Positions 22,141 through 31,031 of a stretch of DNA of 40,295 nucleotides are shown in pieces (position 1 is the stretch's first letter; the number at the start of each line of letters is the position of its first letter). Position numbers and translations under genes: made by a program. Origin of the DNA: an uncultured Pseudomonadales bacterium (lineage in GTDB: Bacteria > Pseudomonadota > Gammaproteobacteria > Pseudomonadales > Balneatricaceae); contig CALKFY010000050.1 in assembly GCA_938084925.1 (NCBI GenBank), forward strand, positions 1 to 40,295, in the 5' to 3' direction. The notes under the pieces were generated by a model. It searched no databases and was not told the DNA's origin. It was given only the letters and a program-made list of their open reading frames with translations.

Positions 22141-23711
22141 GCTTGGGCCTCCTGTTCTTGTGTTTGAGACGGTTGTTGAGAAAGCGGATCATGAGCTTTC
22201 TGTGCATTGGCCATGAGCATACCCAAGCTGCGTTCGTCGGCATCTTCTGCTGCCATACGACCAGTTATTTCACCATCACACAAAACAATAATGCGATCAC
22301 TCAAAGAAAGTATTTCTTCCAACTCTACGGACACCAGCAACACCGCCTTACCAGCATCACGCATATCTAGAATACGCTTATGAATAAACTCAATAGCACC
22401 CACATCTACACCACGGGTAGGCTGACCGATCAACAGTACATCTGGGTTGTGCTCCATTTCTCGTGCCAGAATCAGTTTTTGCTGATTACCACCAGAAAAG
22501 TTAGCTGACTTAAGGGTGACATCTGCAGGACGCACATCAAAAGCTTGCATTAAATCACTACAACGTTGGGCCACCAACTCTGGCTTTAACCACCAGCCTT
22601 GATTTAAGGCTGGGTCACGCTGATAGCCTAAAATCGCTGATTCAGCAGCGCTAAAATCAGTAATCATACCCATTTTATGGCGGTCTTCAGGCACATGTGC
22701 CATGCCTATTTCACGCATATTTGCGGGCGTAGTTTGCTGACTTTTATCGAAAGTATGACCTTTAACTTCGACACTGCCTTGCTGAATAGGGCTAATACCA
22801 GACAACACCTGCAAAAGCTCACTTTGACCATTGCCTGAAACACCTGCAACACCTAATACTTCACCAGCGCGTAGCTCCAAGTTGATGTTTTTTAAACGTG
22901 GCACTGCGTGATGATCCTGCCAGTTAATGTGCTTAGCCTTCAGTAAAACTTGGCCAGGCTCAGACTCACCCTTGCTCACATCAAGTAATACCTTACGCCC
23001 TACCATTAACTCGGCTAACTGACCTTCACTGGTCTCAGCTGTTTGCACATGCGCTACCATAGTACCTTGGCGCATAACCGACACTTGATCAGTCACGGAC
23101 ATAATTTCACGTAGCTTGTGGGTGATCAGTACAATGGTGACACCCTGCTCTTTGAGGGCCGCAAAAATCTTAAACAGCTCATCTGTTTCTTGTGGGGTTA
23201 ATACGCCTGTTGGCTCATCTAAAATGAGAATTTTGGCACCTTTGTATAAGGCTTTAAGTATTTCAACACGCTGTTGTAAGCCTACAGAAAGGGAATCGAT
23301 AGTGGCATCAAGGTCAACATCCAAGCCATACTCGTTGGCCAAGCGCTGTAGTTCTTTGCGAGCCTTGGCAATGCCATCTGCTAACAGGTAGCCACCTTCG
23401 GCACCCAAAATGACATTTTCCAATACGGTGAAATTATCAACCAACATAAAGTGTTGGTGAACCATACCGATACCAGCCGCGATGGCTTGCTGGGAATCAT
23501 TAAACCAATATTCTTTGTCAAACACCTTAATGCTGCCCGAATCAGCTTGATAAAAGCCGTATAGGATACTCATTAAAGTGGATTTACCGGCACCGTTCTC
23601 GCCCACAATACCGTGAATGCTACCCTGCTCCACCTGCATGGTAACCTGGTCATTGGCTCGCACAGCACCAAAGCGCTTATCGATGTTTTGCAGCTCTATA
23701 GCAAAGCTCAT
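22137..23711 (-). CDS. Nucleoside ABC transporter ATPase (two nucleotide-binding domains)
   Basis: 524-residue ATPase with two fused ABC domains, like RbsA, YufO or NupA. Domain 1 (about 1-245): Walker A GENGAGKST at 38-46, signature LSVGLQQRVE, Walker B LILDEPTGVLTPQE. Domain 2 (about 255-510): a degenerate Walker A GVSGNGQSE, signature FSGGNQQKLILA, and a modified Walker B LLIGQPTRGVD, as is usual for this family, where the second site is less active. The last 20 residues are Q-rich. It starts 217 bases after the binding-protein gene, behind a repeat and hairpins that likely reduce its expression. Confidence 0.93.
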   Translation of the reverse strand: MSFAIELQNIDKRFGAVRANDQVTMQVEQGSIHGIVGENGAGKSTLMSILYGFYQADSGSIKVFDKEYWFNDSQQAIAAGIGMVHQHFMLVDNFTVLENVILGAEGGYLLADGIAKARKELQRLANEYGLDVDLDATIDSLSVGLQQRVEILKALYKGAKILILDEPTGVLTPQETDELFKIFAALKEQGVTIVLITHKLREIMSVTDQVSVMRQGTMVAHVQTAETSEGQLAELMVGRKVLLDVSKGESEPGQVLLKAKHINWQDHHAVPRLKNINLELRAGEVLGVAGVSGNGQSELLQVLSGISPIQQGSVEVKGHTFDKSQQTTPANMREIGMAHVPEDRHKMGMITDFSAAESAILGYQRDPALNQGWWLKPELVAQRCSDLMQAFDVRPADVTLKSANFSGGNQQKLILAREMEHNPDVLLIGQPTRGVDVGAIEFIHKRILDMRDAGKAVLLVSVELEEILSLSDRIIVLCDGEITGRMAAEDADERSLGMLMANAQKAHDPLSQQPSQTQEQEAQA

Positions 23712-23727
23712 ATTAATTCCTACTTTT

Positions 23728-23742
23728 CTATTCTAGGAATAG
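23728..23742 (-). promoter_or_regulatory. Small hairpin before the ATPase ribosome-binding site
   Basis: CTATTC / GAATAG arms around three bases, ending about 17 bases before the ATPase ATG and just upstream of its AGGA. It could slightly limit ribosome access. The evidence is only the symmetry. Confidence 0.3.
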
Positions 23743-23778
23743 CATTATTTTTCCGTTGAACTCAAATAAGTGCAGAAG

Positions 23779-23825
23779 AAAAACAACAAAGCAGTCATTA
23801 CCTAGCAACACCAAGTAATGACTGC
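23779..23825 (-). terminator. Terminator-like hairpin inside the nucleoside operon
   Basis: Perfect 11-base arms GCAGTCATTAC (23791-23801) and GTAATGACTGC (23815-23825) with a 13-base loop. On the minus strand the stem runs into TTTGTTGTTTTTCTT. It sits between the binding-protein gene and the ATPase gene and could stop part of the transcripts, leaving more mRNA for the binding protein. Confidence 0.6.
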
Positions 23826-23830
23826 ACTGA

Positions 23831-23913
23831 CGTCATTGCGAGCAACGCCAAGCAATCTCTAAACAACCAGACGCTGGCGAAGATTGCTGCGGCCCTACGG
23901 GCCTCGCAATGAC
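23831..23913. repeat. 83-bp palindromic intergenic repeat, copy 2
   Basis: Same length and ends (CGTCATTGCGAG ... CTCGCAATGAC) as the copy at 6534-6616, with inner AGCAATCT / AGATTGCT arms. It lies 15 bases after the binding-protein stop codon, within a polycistronic unit, where it could block 3' exonucleases in the manner of REP elements. Confidence 0.85.
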
Positions 23914-23928
23914 AAAGGTAACTACTAA

Positions 23929-24948
23929 TTAGTAGTTACAAGTGTTGTCACTCATGTAATCGTGCACAACGATTTCGCCAGCAATAATCTTGGCCTTCAC
24001 ATCGTTAACACGCGCTTCCATTTGAGCGGTTACTAGAGGACGGTTGTGCTCATCTAGAGCCCAATCAACACCACCTTCAGCTAGACCCATAACCTGTACA
24101 CCTGGAGCCCAAGTACCGTTTTGTGCTGCTTTGTAGCTCTGGTAGGTCGCTTCACCAACACGCTTAACCATGGAGGTTAACATTACACCTGGGTGCAAGT
24201 GGTTTTGGTTGGAGTCAACACCGATAGCGTACTTGCCGGCATCTGCAGCAGCTTGATAAACACCGTTACCAGTACCACCGGCAGCGGCAAAGATTACGTC
24301 AGCGCCACCTTCCATTTGTGTACGAGTTAGCTCGGCACCCTTAGATGGGTTACCAAACGCAGCTGGCGTGGAACCGGTCATGTTAGCCAATACCTTAACG
24401 TCAGCATTTTGGTACTTGGCACCCTGCTCATAACCACAACCGAAGCGAGAAATTAGTGGGATATCCATACCACCAACAAAACCAACTACGTTGGATTCAG
24501 ACTTCATTGCCGCCAAAACACCTACCAAAAAAGACCCTTCGTGCTCTTTAAATACCACGTTTTGTACGTTGGCTTCAGGCACCACCATGTCAATCAAGGT
24601 GAATTGAGCATCTGGGTAAGCTTGAGCAGCAGCACTTACAGCGTTAGCTTGGGAAAAACCTACCGCAACGATTGGGCTGTTACCACGCTTAGCTAAACGT
24701 TTAAGGTACTGTTCTACCTGAGCTAGGTTAGTAGGCTCAGCTTCTTTAACTTCAATACCAGTTTCGTCCATAAAACGCTTAACACCGTTGTTCCAAACGG
24801 CTTCACTAAAGGACTTATCAAATTTACCGGCATCACTGTAAACTACCGCAGGCGCAACATCAGCGGCCATGGCAGATAGGGATACGGCACTAGTTGCTAC
24901 GGCTAGGCTTAAGCCTTTAACCATTTTATTGAGCAGAGTACTTTGCAT
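23929..24948 (-). CDS. BMP-family nucleoside-binding periplasmic protein
   Basis: 339-residue substrate-binding protein of the Bmp/Med family (PF02608), which binds nucleosides such as adenosine or guanosine. An N-terminal signal peptide of about 29 residues (KMVKGLSLAVATSAVSLSAMA) precedes mature ADVAPAVVYSDAG. There is no lipobox cysteine, so it is a free periplasmic protein rather than a lipoprotein. Family segments include DKSFSEAVWNNGVKRF, EGSFLVGVLAAM, FVGGMDIPLI and GVDSNQNHLHPG. A strong AGGAG ribosome-binding site lies seven bases before the ATG. It is followed by the 83-bp repeat and a terminator-like hairpin, an arrangement that favours excess binding protein over the transporter core. 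Confidence 0.93.
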   Translation of the reverse strand: MQSTLLNKMVKGLSLAVATSAVSLSAMAADVAPAVVYSDAGKFDKSFSEAVWNNGVKRFMDETGIEVKEAEPTNLAQVEQYLKRLAKRGNSPIVAVGFSQANAVSAAAQAYPDAQFTLIDMVVPEANVQNVVFKEHEGSFLVGVLAAMKSESNVVGFVGGMDIPLISRFGCGYEQGAKYQNADVKVLANMTGSTPAAFGNPSKGAELTRTQMEGGADVIFAAAGGTGNGVYQAAADAGKYAIGVDSNQNHLHPGVMLTSMVKRVGEATYQSYKAAQNGTWAPGVQVMGLAEGGVDWALDEHNRPLVTAQMEARVNDVKAKIIAGEIVVHDYMSDNTCNY

Positions 24949-25024
24949 TATTTTCTCCTAGTTTAAAATATCGGCTAATCCGATTTTCGTTTTATACTTT
25001 AGACATTCATAACCCTAGCCGAAG

Positions 25025-27394
25025 CTATTCGCCATAAGGTGCCCAAACATTCTTCACTTGAGTGGCTTGGCGTAAGAACTCTTGCCCTTCACCTTGCCTA
25101 TTGCATAGCCAATCTCGGTCATATTCATCATGACACCAGGTTGGTTTCAAATCTTCAGCGCTAACAAATTCCACTTGTTTCACGGTACTAGCATCGGCCC
25201 AGCACCAGAAACCATCTATTTCTGCATGGCCTGCCATATGCTTAGCTAGGTCTTGCCGTGGTCCGGTGATAATATTCACCACACCAGCTGGAACATCCGA
25301 GGTTTCTAAAACTTGAATTAGATCCAGTGCTAAATTGCCAAAGCGTTCGCTCGGTACCAATACCACGCGGTTGCCCATGGCCAGCGCAGGACCTAACAAG
25401 CTTATTAGGCTCAATAGAGGTTGTTGTTCTGGCGCCACAATAGCAAGTACGCCCTTAGGCTCTGGTAATGCCATGGTAACGCCCCTAAAGGGCGCATCAT
25501 GCACTTGGCCATCATACTTATCAGCCCATGCCGCATAGGTAAACAAACGCTCTAAACTGGCGCTAAATTCAGCTTCCGCTTGAGCAGCAGTTTGGCCTGT
25601 CATATCTTGTAATCTGGCCACCCACTCAGATTCTCTTAGGGCAAAATTCTCAGCCATATAATAAAGTATCTGTGCACGTAGATGCCCTGTACTACCTGAC
25701 CACGCACTAGCTTTAACCGCCGCTGCCACAGCATTGCGGACATCTTTGCGGCTGCCAATACCGATCCAATCTGCCACTTCACCGTGGGCATTATAGATAG
25801 CTGCACTGTGGCCTGAATCAGGACGTACCTGCTTACCAGAAATATAGAATTTTTGTGTACGATCAATACCTAGATCAGTGTCAGAAGCGACGCTTTTAAC
25901 AGCAACTTTTGGTAAGGCTGTTTGGGCCTGCAAGCCAGCTGGCTTGAGGTATTCGTACAAACCCTCTTTACCGCCTTCACGACCGTAACCGGATTCCTTT
26001 ACGCCACCAAAACCACAGGCGGCATCAAACTGATTATGAGCATTAATCCACACCACACCAGCACGTAACTTTGGCGCTACGTCGAGAGCACGGTTAATAT
26101 TTTCACTCCATACACTGGCCGCTAAACCATAAACACTGTTGTTGGCCATCGCCACAGCTTCACCTTGGGTGCGGAAACTCATGGCTACTAATACAGGGCC
26201 AAAAATTTCGTCTTGTGCCAAAGGATGGCTTTGCTCGACATCGGTAATCAAACTAGGTGGGTAATAGTTACTGTCAGCATTAGGTTGTGCACATTGATAT
26301 AAATCACCACCCTCTTCTAGGCCACTGGCCACCATGCTGCTAACACGTTGAAATTGGGTTTTACTAACCATAGCACCCACATCAATGGACTTATCCAGAG
26401 GATTACCATGGTTAAGGTTTTGCATGCGTTGCTTAAGCTTTTTCAACAAAGCTTGTTCAACGTTGGCTTGTACTAATAAGCGAGAGCCGGCACAGCAAAC
26501 TTCACCCTGATTAAACCAGATAGCATCCACGATACCTTCTACGGCGGCATCTAGGTCAGCATCTTCAAAGACGATAAAAGCTGATTTACCACCTAGCTCC
26601 AAAGACAGTTTCTTACCTTGGCCGGCAGTAGCTTGACGGATAGCCTTACCCACGGGGGTAGAACCCGTAAAGGCGACCTTATCGATGTCTTCGTGAGCGG
26701 CTAATAAAGCGCCAGTATTACCAGCCCCATTAACAATATTAACCACACCAGCTGGCACACCAGCCTGTTCGCATAAATGCGCGAATAGCATGGCCGTTAG
26801 CGGTGTTTGCTCAGCAGGTTTAAGTACTAGAGTGTTGCCCATAGCCAATGCTGGAGCAATTTTCCAAGCCAGCATCAATAATGGAAAATTCCAAGGGATG
26901 ATTTGCCCTACTACGCCAACCGGTTGGTATGCAGTAAATTCTTGCTCTTGTAACTTAGCCCAACCAGCATGATGATAAAAATGGCGTATTGCTTGCGGCA
27001 CATCTGCATCGCGAGATTCGCGAATAGGCTTGCCGTTATCGAGAGTTTCTAGCACGGCAAACAAGCGCGCATGCTTCTGCAAGCCTCTGGCTAGTGCATA
27101 AAGCACTTTAGCTCGTCCCATACCGCCTATGGCTTGCCATCCGGCTAAAGCATTTCTTGCGGCAGCAACAGCTGTATCAACGGTATTACTATCGGCCAGC
27201 TCAATGGTAGCCAAGTTAGCATCTGAAGCAGGATTGGTCACAGCCATTGTTTCAGCATGGCAATCTGCGAGCCACTCACCGTTGATAAAATGACCAAAGT
27301 GAGCGTTTTGTTGGGCCAGCCAGGCTTCGGCTTCGGCAGCACTTTCTAGGGCACTGCTATAGTCTAAATTTTGAAATTCTTGCATAAGTGTCAT
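25025..27394 (-). CDS. Two-domain aldehyde dehydrogenase (ALDH16-like)
   Basis: 789-residue protein with a complete ALDH domain (about 30-490) and a partial second ALDH domain (about 505-789). In the first, the catalytic cysteine is C300 (NQGEVCCAGSR), the general base is E266 (LSLELGGKS), and the NAD-binding segments PWNFPLL (167-173) and FTGSTPVGK are intact. The second retains cofactor-domain features (VAPEQQPLLSL, GPALAMGNRVVLVPSE) but stops before any catalytic cysteine region, so it is a pseudo-domain. That layout is the hallmark of ALDH16. Placed directly after deoC with a six-base gap, it most likely oxidises the acetaldehyde released by DeoC to acetate. Other aldehydes are possible. 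Confidence 0.88.
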   Translation of the reverse strand: MTLMQEFQNLDYSSALESAAEAEAWLAQQNAHFGHFINGEWLADCHAETMAVTNPASDANLATIELADSNTVDTAVAAARNALAGWQAIGGMGRAKVLYALARGLQKHARLFAVLETLDNGKPIRESRDADVPQAIRHFYHHAGWAKLQEQEFTAYQPVGVVGQIIPWNFPLLMLAWKIAPALAMGNTLVLKPAEQTPLTAMLFAHLCEQAGVPAGVVNIVNGAGNTGALLAAHEDIDKVAFTGSTPVGKAIRQATAGQGKKLSLELGGKSAFIVFEDADLDAAVEGIVDAIWFNQGEVCCAGSRLLVQANVEQALLKKLKQRMQNLNHGNPLDKSIDVGAMVSKTQFQRVSSMVASGLEEGGDLYQCAQPNADSNYYPPSLITDVEQSHPLAQDEIFGPVLVAMSFRTQGEAVAMANNSVYGLAASVWSENINRALDVAPKLRAGVVWINAHNQFDAACGFGGVKESGYGREGGKEGLYEYLKPAGLQAQTALPKVAVKSVASDTDLGIDRTQKFYISGKQVRPDSGHSAAIYNAHGEVADWIGIGSRKDVRNAVAAAVKASAWSGSTGHLRAQILYYMAENFALRESEWVARLQDMTGQTAAQAEAEFSASLERLFTYAAWADKYDGQVHDAPFRGVTMALPEPKGVLAIVAPEQQPLLSLISLLGPALAMGNRVVLVPSERFGNLALDLIQVLETSDVPAGVVNIITGPRQDLAKHMAGHAEIDGFWCWADASTVKQVEFVSAEDLKPTWCHDEYDRDWLCNRQGEGQEFLRQATQVKNVWAPYGE

Positions 27395-27400
27395 AGTGGC

Positions 27401-28447
27401 CTAGCCCATTGAATGTCGGTAAGCAGCGGAGTAATAGCCACTCGCATAGTGATCAAGCTGGCGCTCTATGTCGCCTAGTAAACTAGACGCACCAAAACGG
27501 AATAAGTCCGGTTGCAACCAGCGCTCGCCTAGCTCTTCTTTCATCATGGTCATATATAACAATGCGGTCTTGGCATCGCTAACACCACCAGCAGGTTTAA
27601 AACCAATCTGATAACCCGTCATATCTAAATAATCACGAATAGCCCGCACCATAGTGAGACTCACTGGCAAGGTGGCATTCACGCTCTCCTTACCCGTGGA
27701 GGTTTTGATAAAGTCAGCCCCAGCCATCATACAAACCATGGAAGCCTTGGCGACATTGGTAAGGTTACCTAATTCGCCAGTAGCTAGTATGGTCTTAATA
27801 TGGGCGTCACCACAGGCCTCACGCATAGCTTTAATTTCGTCGTATAAGCCACGCCAGTTGCCTTCTAGCACCTGGCGACGGCTAATGACGATGTCAATTT
27901 CATCGGCACCATCAGCCACCGAGCAGCTAATTTCTTGTAAACGTAACGGCAAAGGCGATAGGCCTGCTGGAAAACCGGTAGACACTGCAGCCAAGTGTAC
28001 GCCAGAGCCATCAAGAGCCTGAGACGCAGCTTTTAGCATATCGTGATAAACACACACAGCTGCAGTGCTCACCTGCCAATCCCCCATACCTAATTGCTCA
28101 CGCAGTTTTTTGCTCAACGGATGCTTGGCTTTCTCACACAAGCGACGTACTCGAGCTTCCGTATCATCACCTGACAAGGTGGTTAAATCAATTAAGGTAA
28201 TGGCTTTCAAAAGCCATGCGGCTTGCTGTTGCTTTTTAATACTACGGCGGTTGCCATAACTAGCGGCACGACGTTCAGTAGCACTGCGGTTAACCCGCAT
28301 ACCGGCAAAACAATCTGCATCAAAGGCCAAACCAGGATTACGCACAACGCCGTGGGCATTGCCTCGTGCTGGGCTATGACTATTTTGTTGCCCGTTTGTT
28401 TGATTATGCAGGGCCACAACAGGCGCACTGGACACAGACTGTGTCAT
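27401..28447 (-). CDS. deoC: Deoxyribose-phosphate aldolase, animal-type
   Basis: 348-residue class I aldolase cleaving deoxyribose 5-phosphate to glyceraldehyde 3-phosphate and acetaldehyde. The Schiff-base lysine is K248 (DFIKTSTGKE) and the second lysine is K284 (GFKPAGG). Segments QAAWLLKAITLIDLTTLSGDD, TAAVCVY, KTILATGELGNLTNVAKASM and ERQLDHYASGYYSAAY resemble human DERA much more than E. coli DeoC. The roughly 35 N-terminal residues are polar and low in conservation; the conserved part starts near RNPGLAFD. It begins two bases after the deoR stop with a GAGGAG ribosome-binding site, so repressor and aldolase are co-transcribed. Confidence 0.95.
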   Translation of the reverse strand: MTQSVSSAPVVALHNQTNGQQNSHSPARGNAHGVVRNPGLAFDADCFAGMRVNRSATERRAASYGNRRSIKKQQQAAWLLKAITLIDLTTLSGDDTEARVRRLCEKAKHPLSKKLREQLGMGDWQVSTAAVCVYHDMLKAASQALDGSGVHLAAVSTGFPAGLSPLPLRLQEISCSVADGADEIDIVISRRQVLEGNWRGLYDEIKAMREACGDAHIKTILATGELGNLTNVAKASMVCMMAGADFIKTSTGKESVNATLPVSLTMVRAIRDYLDMTGYQIGFKPAGGVSDAKTALLYMTMMKEELGERWLQPDLFRFGASSLLGDIERQLDHYASGYYSAAYRHSMG

Positions 28448-28449
28448 GC

Positions 28450-29436
28450 TTAACTCTCCTCAATGGTCAGCAGCGCTTTGGCTGTGACCTCGTCCATAAC
28501 TAGATCCGTCAGCAATTGCGAACGCAAAGCTGACAAGATAGCTGTTTCTTTGCCTAATCCAGCCACCACGGCCATAACTCGCTTATTTGCCATATCTTCG
28601 GCATCAATACCTAAGGCGTGATGATTTACTGGACTATCCACAGCCTGGCCGTGAGCGTCATAGAAACTACCTATCAAGTCACACACGGCACCTGCCCCAC
28701 GCAACTCTTCTAGGTCATCATCACTGACTAGGCCAACACTGTTTAAATAATGGTTGTTTTTAAGTGCACCAATGCCTACTACGTATAAATCGGCATCACG
28801 AGCCAACTGCAGGCTATCTTGCACACTAGGCTGTGACATCAGCATGTCACGTTCTTGGTCATCTTTGGCAAGATAAGGCATGGGCATAAAGTAACCCTCA
28901 CCACCAGTACGCTCGACTAAGGAATGCACTACATCTAGACGGTTAGCCGAAAACTTGCGGGTAAAACTACCAGATACGGAGGCGAACACGAGGTCAGAGC
29001 GGCTCATGGTAGGTAACCGCTCAGCCATGGCAGTGAGGGAACGGCCTTTACCAATACCCACATGAGAACCCGCAGGCAGCTGCTCTAATAGCTTATGGAA
29101 AAAACAGGCGGCACCGGCACCAACTTCGTTGAAACCGCGTAGTTCATTATGCTGATCATCATCGGACAGTGGCACTATCAAACATGATTGCAAACCAAAA
29201 CGCTGGATAAGAGTTTCTTCCATGGCCGTACAGCTAGCGGCCGCACCTTCAATAAATATTTTCACCATACCCAATTGCTGGGCCTGCTGAATTAAACGGT
29301 GTGCCTTAACAGGAGAAACTTGTAGGCGTTTGGCGACTTCGCCTTGGGTGTATCCACCAATATAACTTAACCACGCCGCCCTTGTTGCCAAGTCGAGTTG
29401 TTCGGAATCGATGGACTTATTGTTTTTATCGCTCAT
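28450..29436 (-). CDS. deoR: DeoR-type regulator of the SorC family
   Basis: 328-residue regulator with an N-terminal helix-turn-helix (GGYTQGEVAKRLQVSPVKAHRLIQ region, about 27-50) and a C-terminal sugar-phosphate-binding domain (about 65-325) of the SorC type. Bacillus subtilis DeoR belongs to the same family and releases DNA on binding deoxyribose 5-phosphate. It is the first gene of the nucleoside operon and would sense the substrate of DeoC, encoded next. The ATG has no ribosome-binding site, and the predicted promoter (-10 TAATAT) leaves room for only zero to three leader bases, so the mRNA is probably leaderless. Tandem operator-like palindromes overlap the promoter, implying autorepression. 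Confidence 0.85.
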   Translation of the reverse strand: MSDKNNKSIDSEQLDLATRAAWLSYIGGYTQGEVAKRLQVSPVKAHRLIQQAQQLGMVKIFIEGAAASCTAMEETLIQRFGLQSCLIVPLSDDDQHNELRGFNEVGAGAACFFHKLLEQLPAGSHVGIGKGRSLTAMAERLPTMSRSDLVFASVSGSFTRKFSANRLDVVHSLVERTGGEGYFMPMPYLAKDDQERDMLMSQPSVQDSLQLARDADLYVVGIGALKNNHYLNSVGLVSDDDLEELRGAGAVCDLIGSFYDAHGQAVDSPVNHHALGIDAEDMANKRVMAVVAGLGKETAILSALRSQLLTDLVMDEVTAKALLTIEES

Positions 29437-29444
29437 GGCGAAAA

Positions 29445-29473
29445 ATATTACATCAGATGAAAAATATTTTCAA
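29445..29473 (-). promoter_or_regulatory. Sigma70 promoter of the nucleoside operon
   Basis: On the minus strand: -35 TTGAAA (29468-29473), 17-base spacer, -10 TAATAT (29445-29450). Only eight bases separate the -10 box from the deoR ATG, so transcription should begin at or within about three bases of the start codon. Confidence 0.6.
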
Positions 29474-29508
29474 TCGCTGAAAATTATTTCACCATGATTG
29501 AAATCATT
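29456..29508. promoter_or_regulatory. Tandem DeoR operator candidates
   Basis: Palindromes TGAAAAATATTTTCA (29458-29472) and TGAAAATTATTTCA (29478-29491) have centres about two helical turns apart; a third site, TGATT-GA-AATCA, lies at 29495-29506. They resemble the ATTGAA...TTCAAT operator of B. subtilis DeoR. The first covers the -35 box, so binding would block the polymerase. Confidence 0.6.
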
Positions 29509-29513
29509 ACCTA

Positions 29514-29532
29514 CGCAAAGTCGAGCTTTGCG
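29514..29532. repeat. Hairpin CGCAAAG / CTTTGCG
   Basis: Perfect 7-base arms with the loop TCGAG, between the end of the M20 hydrolase gene and the deoR promoter. It may weakly end transcription of the hydrolase gene, but it lacks a T-tract on the minus strand. Confidence 0.4.
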
Positions 29533-29551
29533 CAGGCGACTATAAATATCT

Positions 29552-30757
29552 TTAAGCTGTTGGGATGCCATTAGGTCCTAAACGATCATTTACCAAAGCC
29601 ACCCAAATACTGGCAGCAACGGGAATCAAACCGTCATTAAAATCATAGCTAGGGTTGTGCAGTGCACAAGGCCCTAGGCCGTGCCCAGCATCACGGTGTT
29701 CACCATCACCATTGCCAATCATCAAATAACAACCCGGCTTTGCTTGTAAAAAGAAGCTAAAGTCTTCAGACCCCATAGTTGGAGTAAACGCTGCCACTCT
29801 CTCAGCACCCACCACCTGCTCCGCTACTCGAGCAGCATGCTCAGTTTGCGCGACATGGTTCACAGTTGCTGGATAAGCGCGTTCAAAATGCAGTTCACCG
29901 CGACTGCCAAAAGCGCTACATAGTTCCGCCGTCAACTTAGCCATACGCTCTTCTACCATAACCAAGTTTTCTTCGGTAAAGCAGCGCACTGTACCTTCCA
30001 TGGCACAGGTATCGGCAATAATATTTGTTGCGTCACTAGCCACAATCTTTGTAGTTGATAGGACTACTGCCTCCAAAGGCGCCGTATTACGACTAACGAT
30101 AGACTGAAAGGCCTGCACTAGATGAGAGGCAACCAACAAGCTATCAACGCCTAGGTGCGGCATCGCAGCGTGAGTACCTTTACCTGTGATGGTTACCTTA
30201 AATTCGTTAGCAGATGCCATCACGGGGCCAGGCGCTAGAGCAACGTGACCTTCGGGGTAACCTGCCCAGTTATGGTAGCCATATATTTCATCAATAGAAA
30301 ATCGTTCAAACAGGCCATCATCCATCATAGCTTTAGCCCCACCACCGCCTTCTTCAGCTGGTTGGAAAATCAAATATAAGGTGCCAGCAAAATCACGATT
30401 CTGGTTAATGTAGTCAGCTGCTGCCATTAGGCTAGCGGTATGACCGTCATGACCACAGGCGTGCATCTTGCCGGCATGAGTACTGGCGTGGGAAAAGTTG
30501 TTTTCTTCTTGCAGCGGTAGTGCATCCATATCGGCACGAATAGCTAAACCAGGCCCGTCTTGGTTGCCTTTGATAACACCTACTACACCCGTTTTACCAA
30601 TACCTTCATGTACTTCAATGTCACGCTCTTTTAACCATTGCACGACAACAGCTGCGGTACGCTCTTCTTCATAACCCAATTCTGGGTGGGCATGTATATC
30701 GCGTCGTAAAGCTGTGTAAGTAGCTGCTTTTGCAGTCAGTTCAGGTATTAAATTCAT
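29552..30757 (-). CDS. M20D-family amidohydrolase (hippurate hydrolase-like)
   Basis: 401-residue metallo-amidohydrolase of the hippurate hydrolase/IAA-amino-acid hydrolase group. Metal and catalytic motifs are IRADMDALPLQE, MHACGHDGHTASL, FQPAEEGGGGA, YGYHNW in the first half, and the dimerisation domain GKGTHAAMPHLGVDS in the middle. C-terminal GSEDFSFF and ALHNPSYDFND complete the site. It cleaves the amide of N-acylated amino acids or similar conjugates; the exact substrate is unknown. The ATG at 30757 is preferred over the GTG four codons upstream because AGGTG precedes it. It lies upstream of, and parallel to, the nucleoside operon but is separated from it by that operon's own promoter. 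Confidence 0.88.
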   Translation of the reverse strand: MNLIPELTAKAATYTALRRDIHAHPELGYEEERTAAVVVQWLKERDIEVHEGIGKTGVVGVIKGNQDGPGLAIRADMDALPLQEENNFSHASTHAGKMHACGHDGHTASLMAAADYINQNRDFAGTLYLIFQPAEEGGGGAKAMMDDGLFERFSIDEIYGYHNWAGYPEGHVALAPGPVMASANEFKVTITGKGTHAAMPHLGVDSLLVASHLVQAFQSIVSRNTAPLEAVVLSTTKIVASDATNIIADTCAMEGTVRCFTEENLVMVEERMAKLTAELCSAFGSRGELHFERAYPATVNHVAQTEHAARVAEQVVGAERVAAFTPTMGSEDFSFFLQAKPGCYLMIGNGDGEHRDAGHGLGPCALHNPSYDFNDGLIPVAASIWVALVNDRLGPNGIPTA

Positions 30758-31031
30758 GGTCTTTGGCACCTATAATTTTGCAGTCGCCCTTTGTAGCAGA
30801 TTTCACGCCCAGTTGAAACCTTGATAAAAGCAACGGTAACTTGATCGAAATCAATTAAAGACAATAAATGACCGCTAGCACTCACCACCTCCACCTCGCT
30901 CCCTTGCATGGGGCAAGTCCTTGCAGCAGACTGAACCAGACTAGCTAAATTTGGCTAACGGCTCGCACAGCGCTAACCGCACTAGTTGTAAACCTTAACC
31001 TGTTATTGAATTATGGAACAGGAATGCCCCA

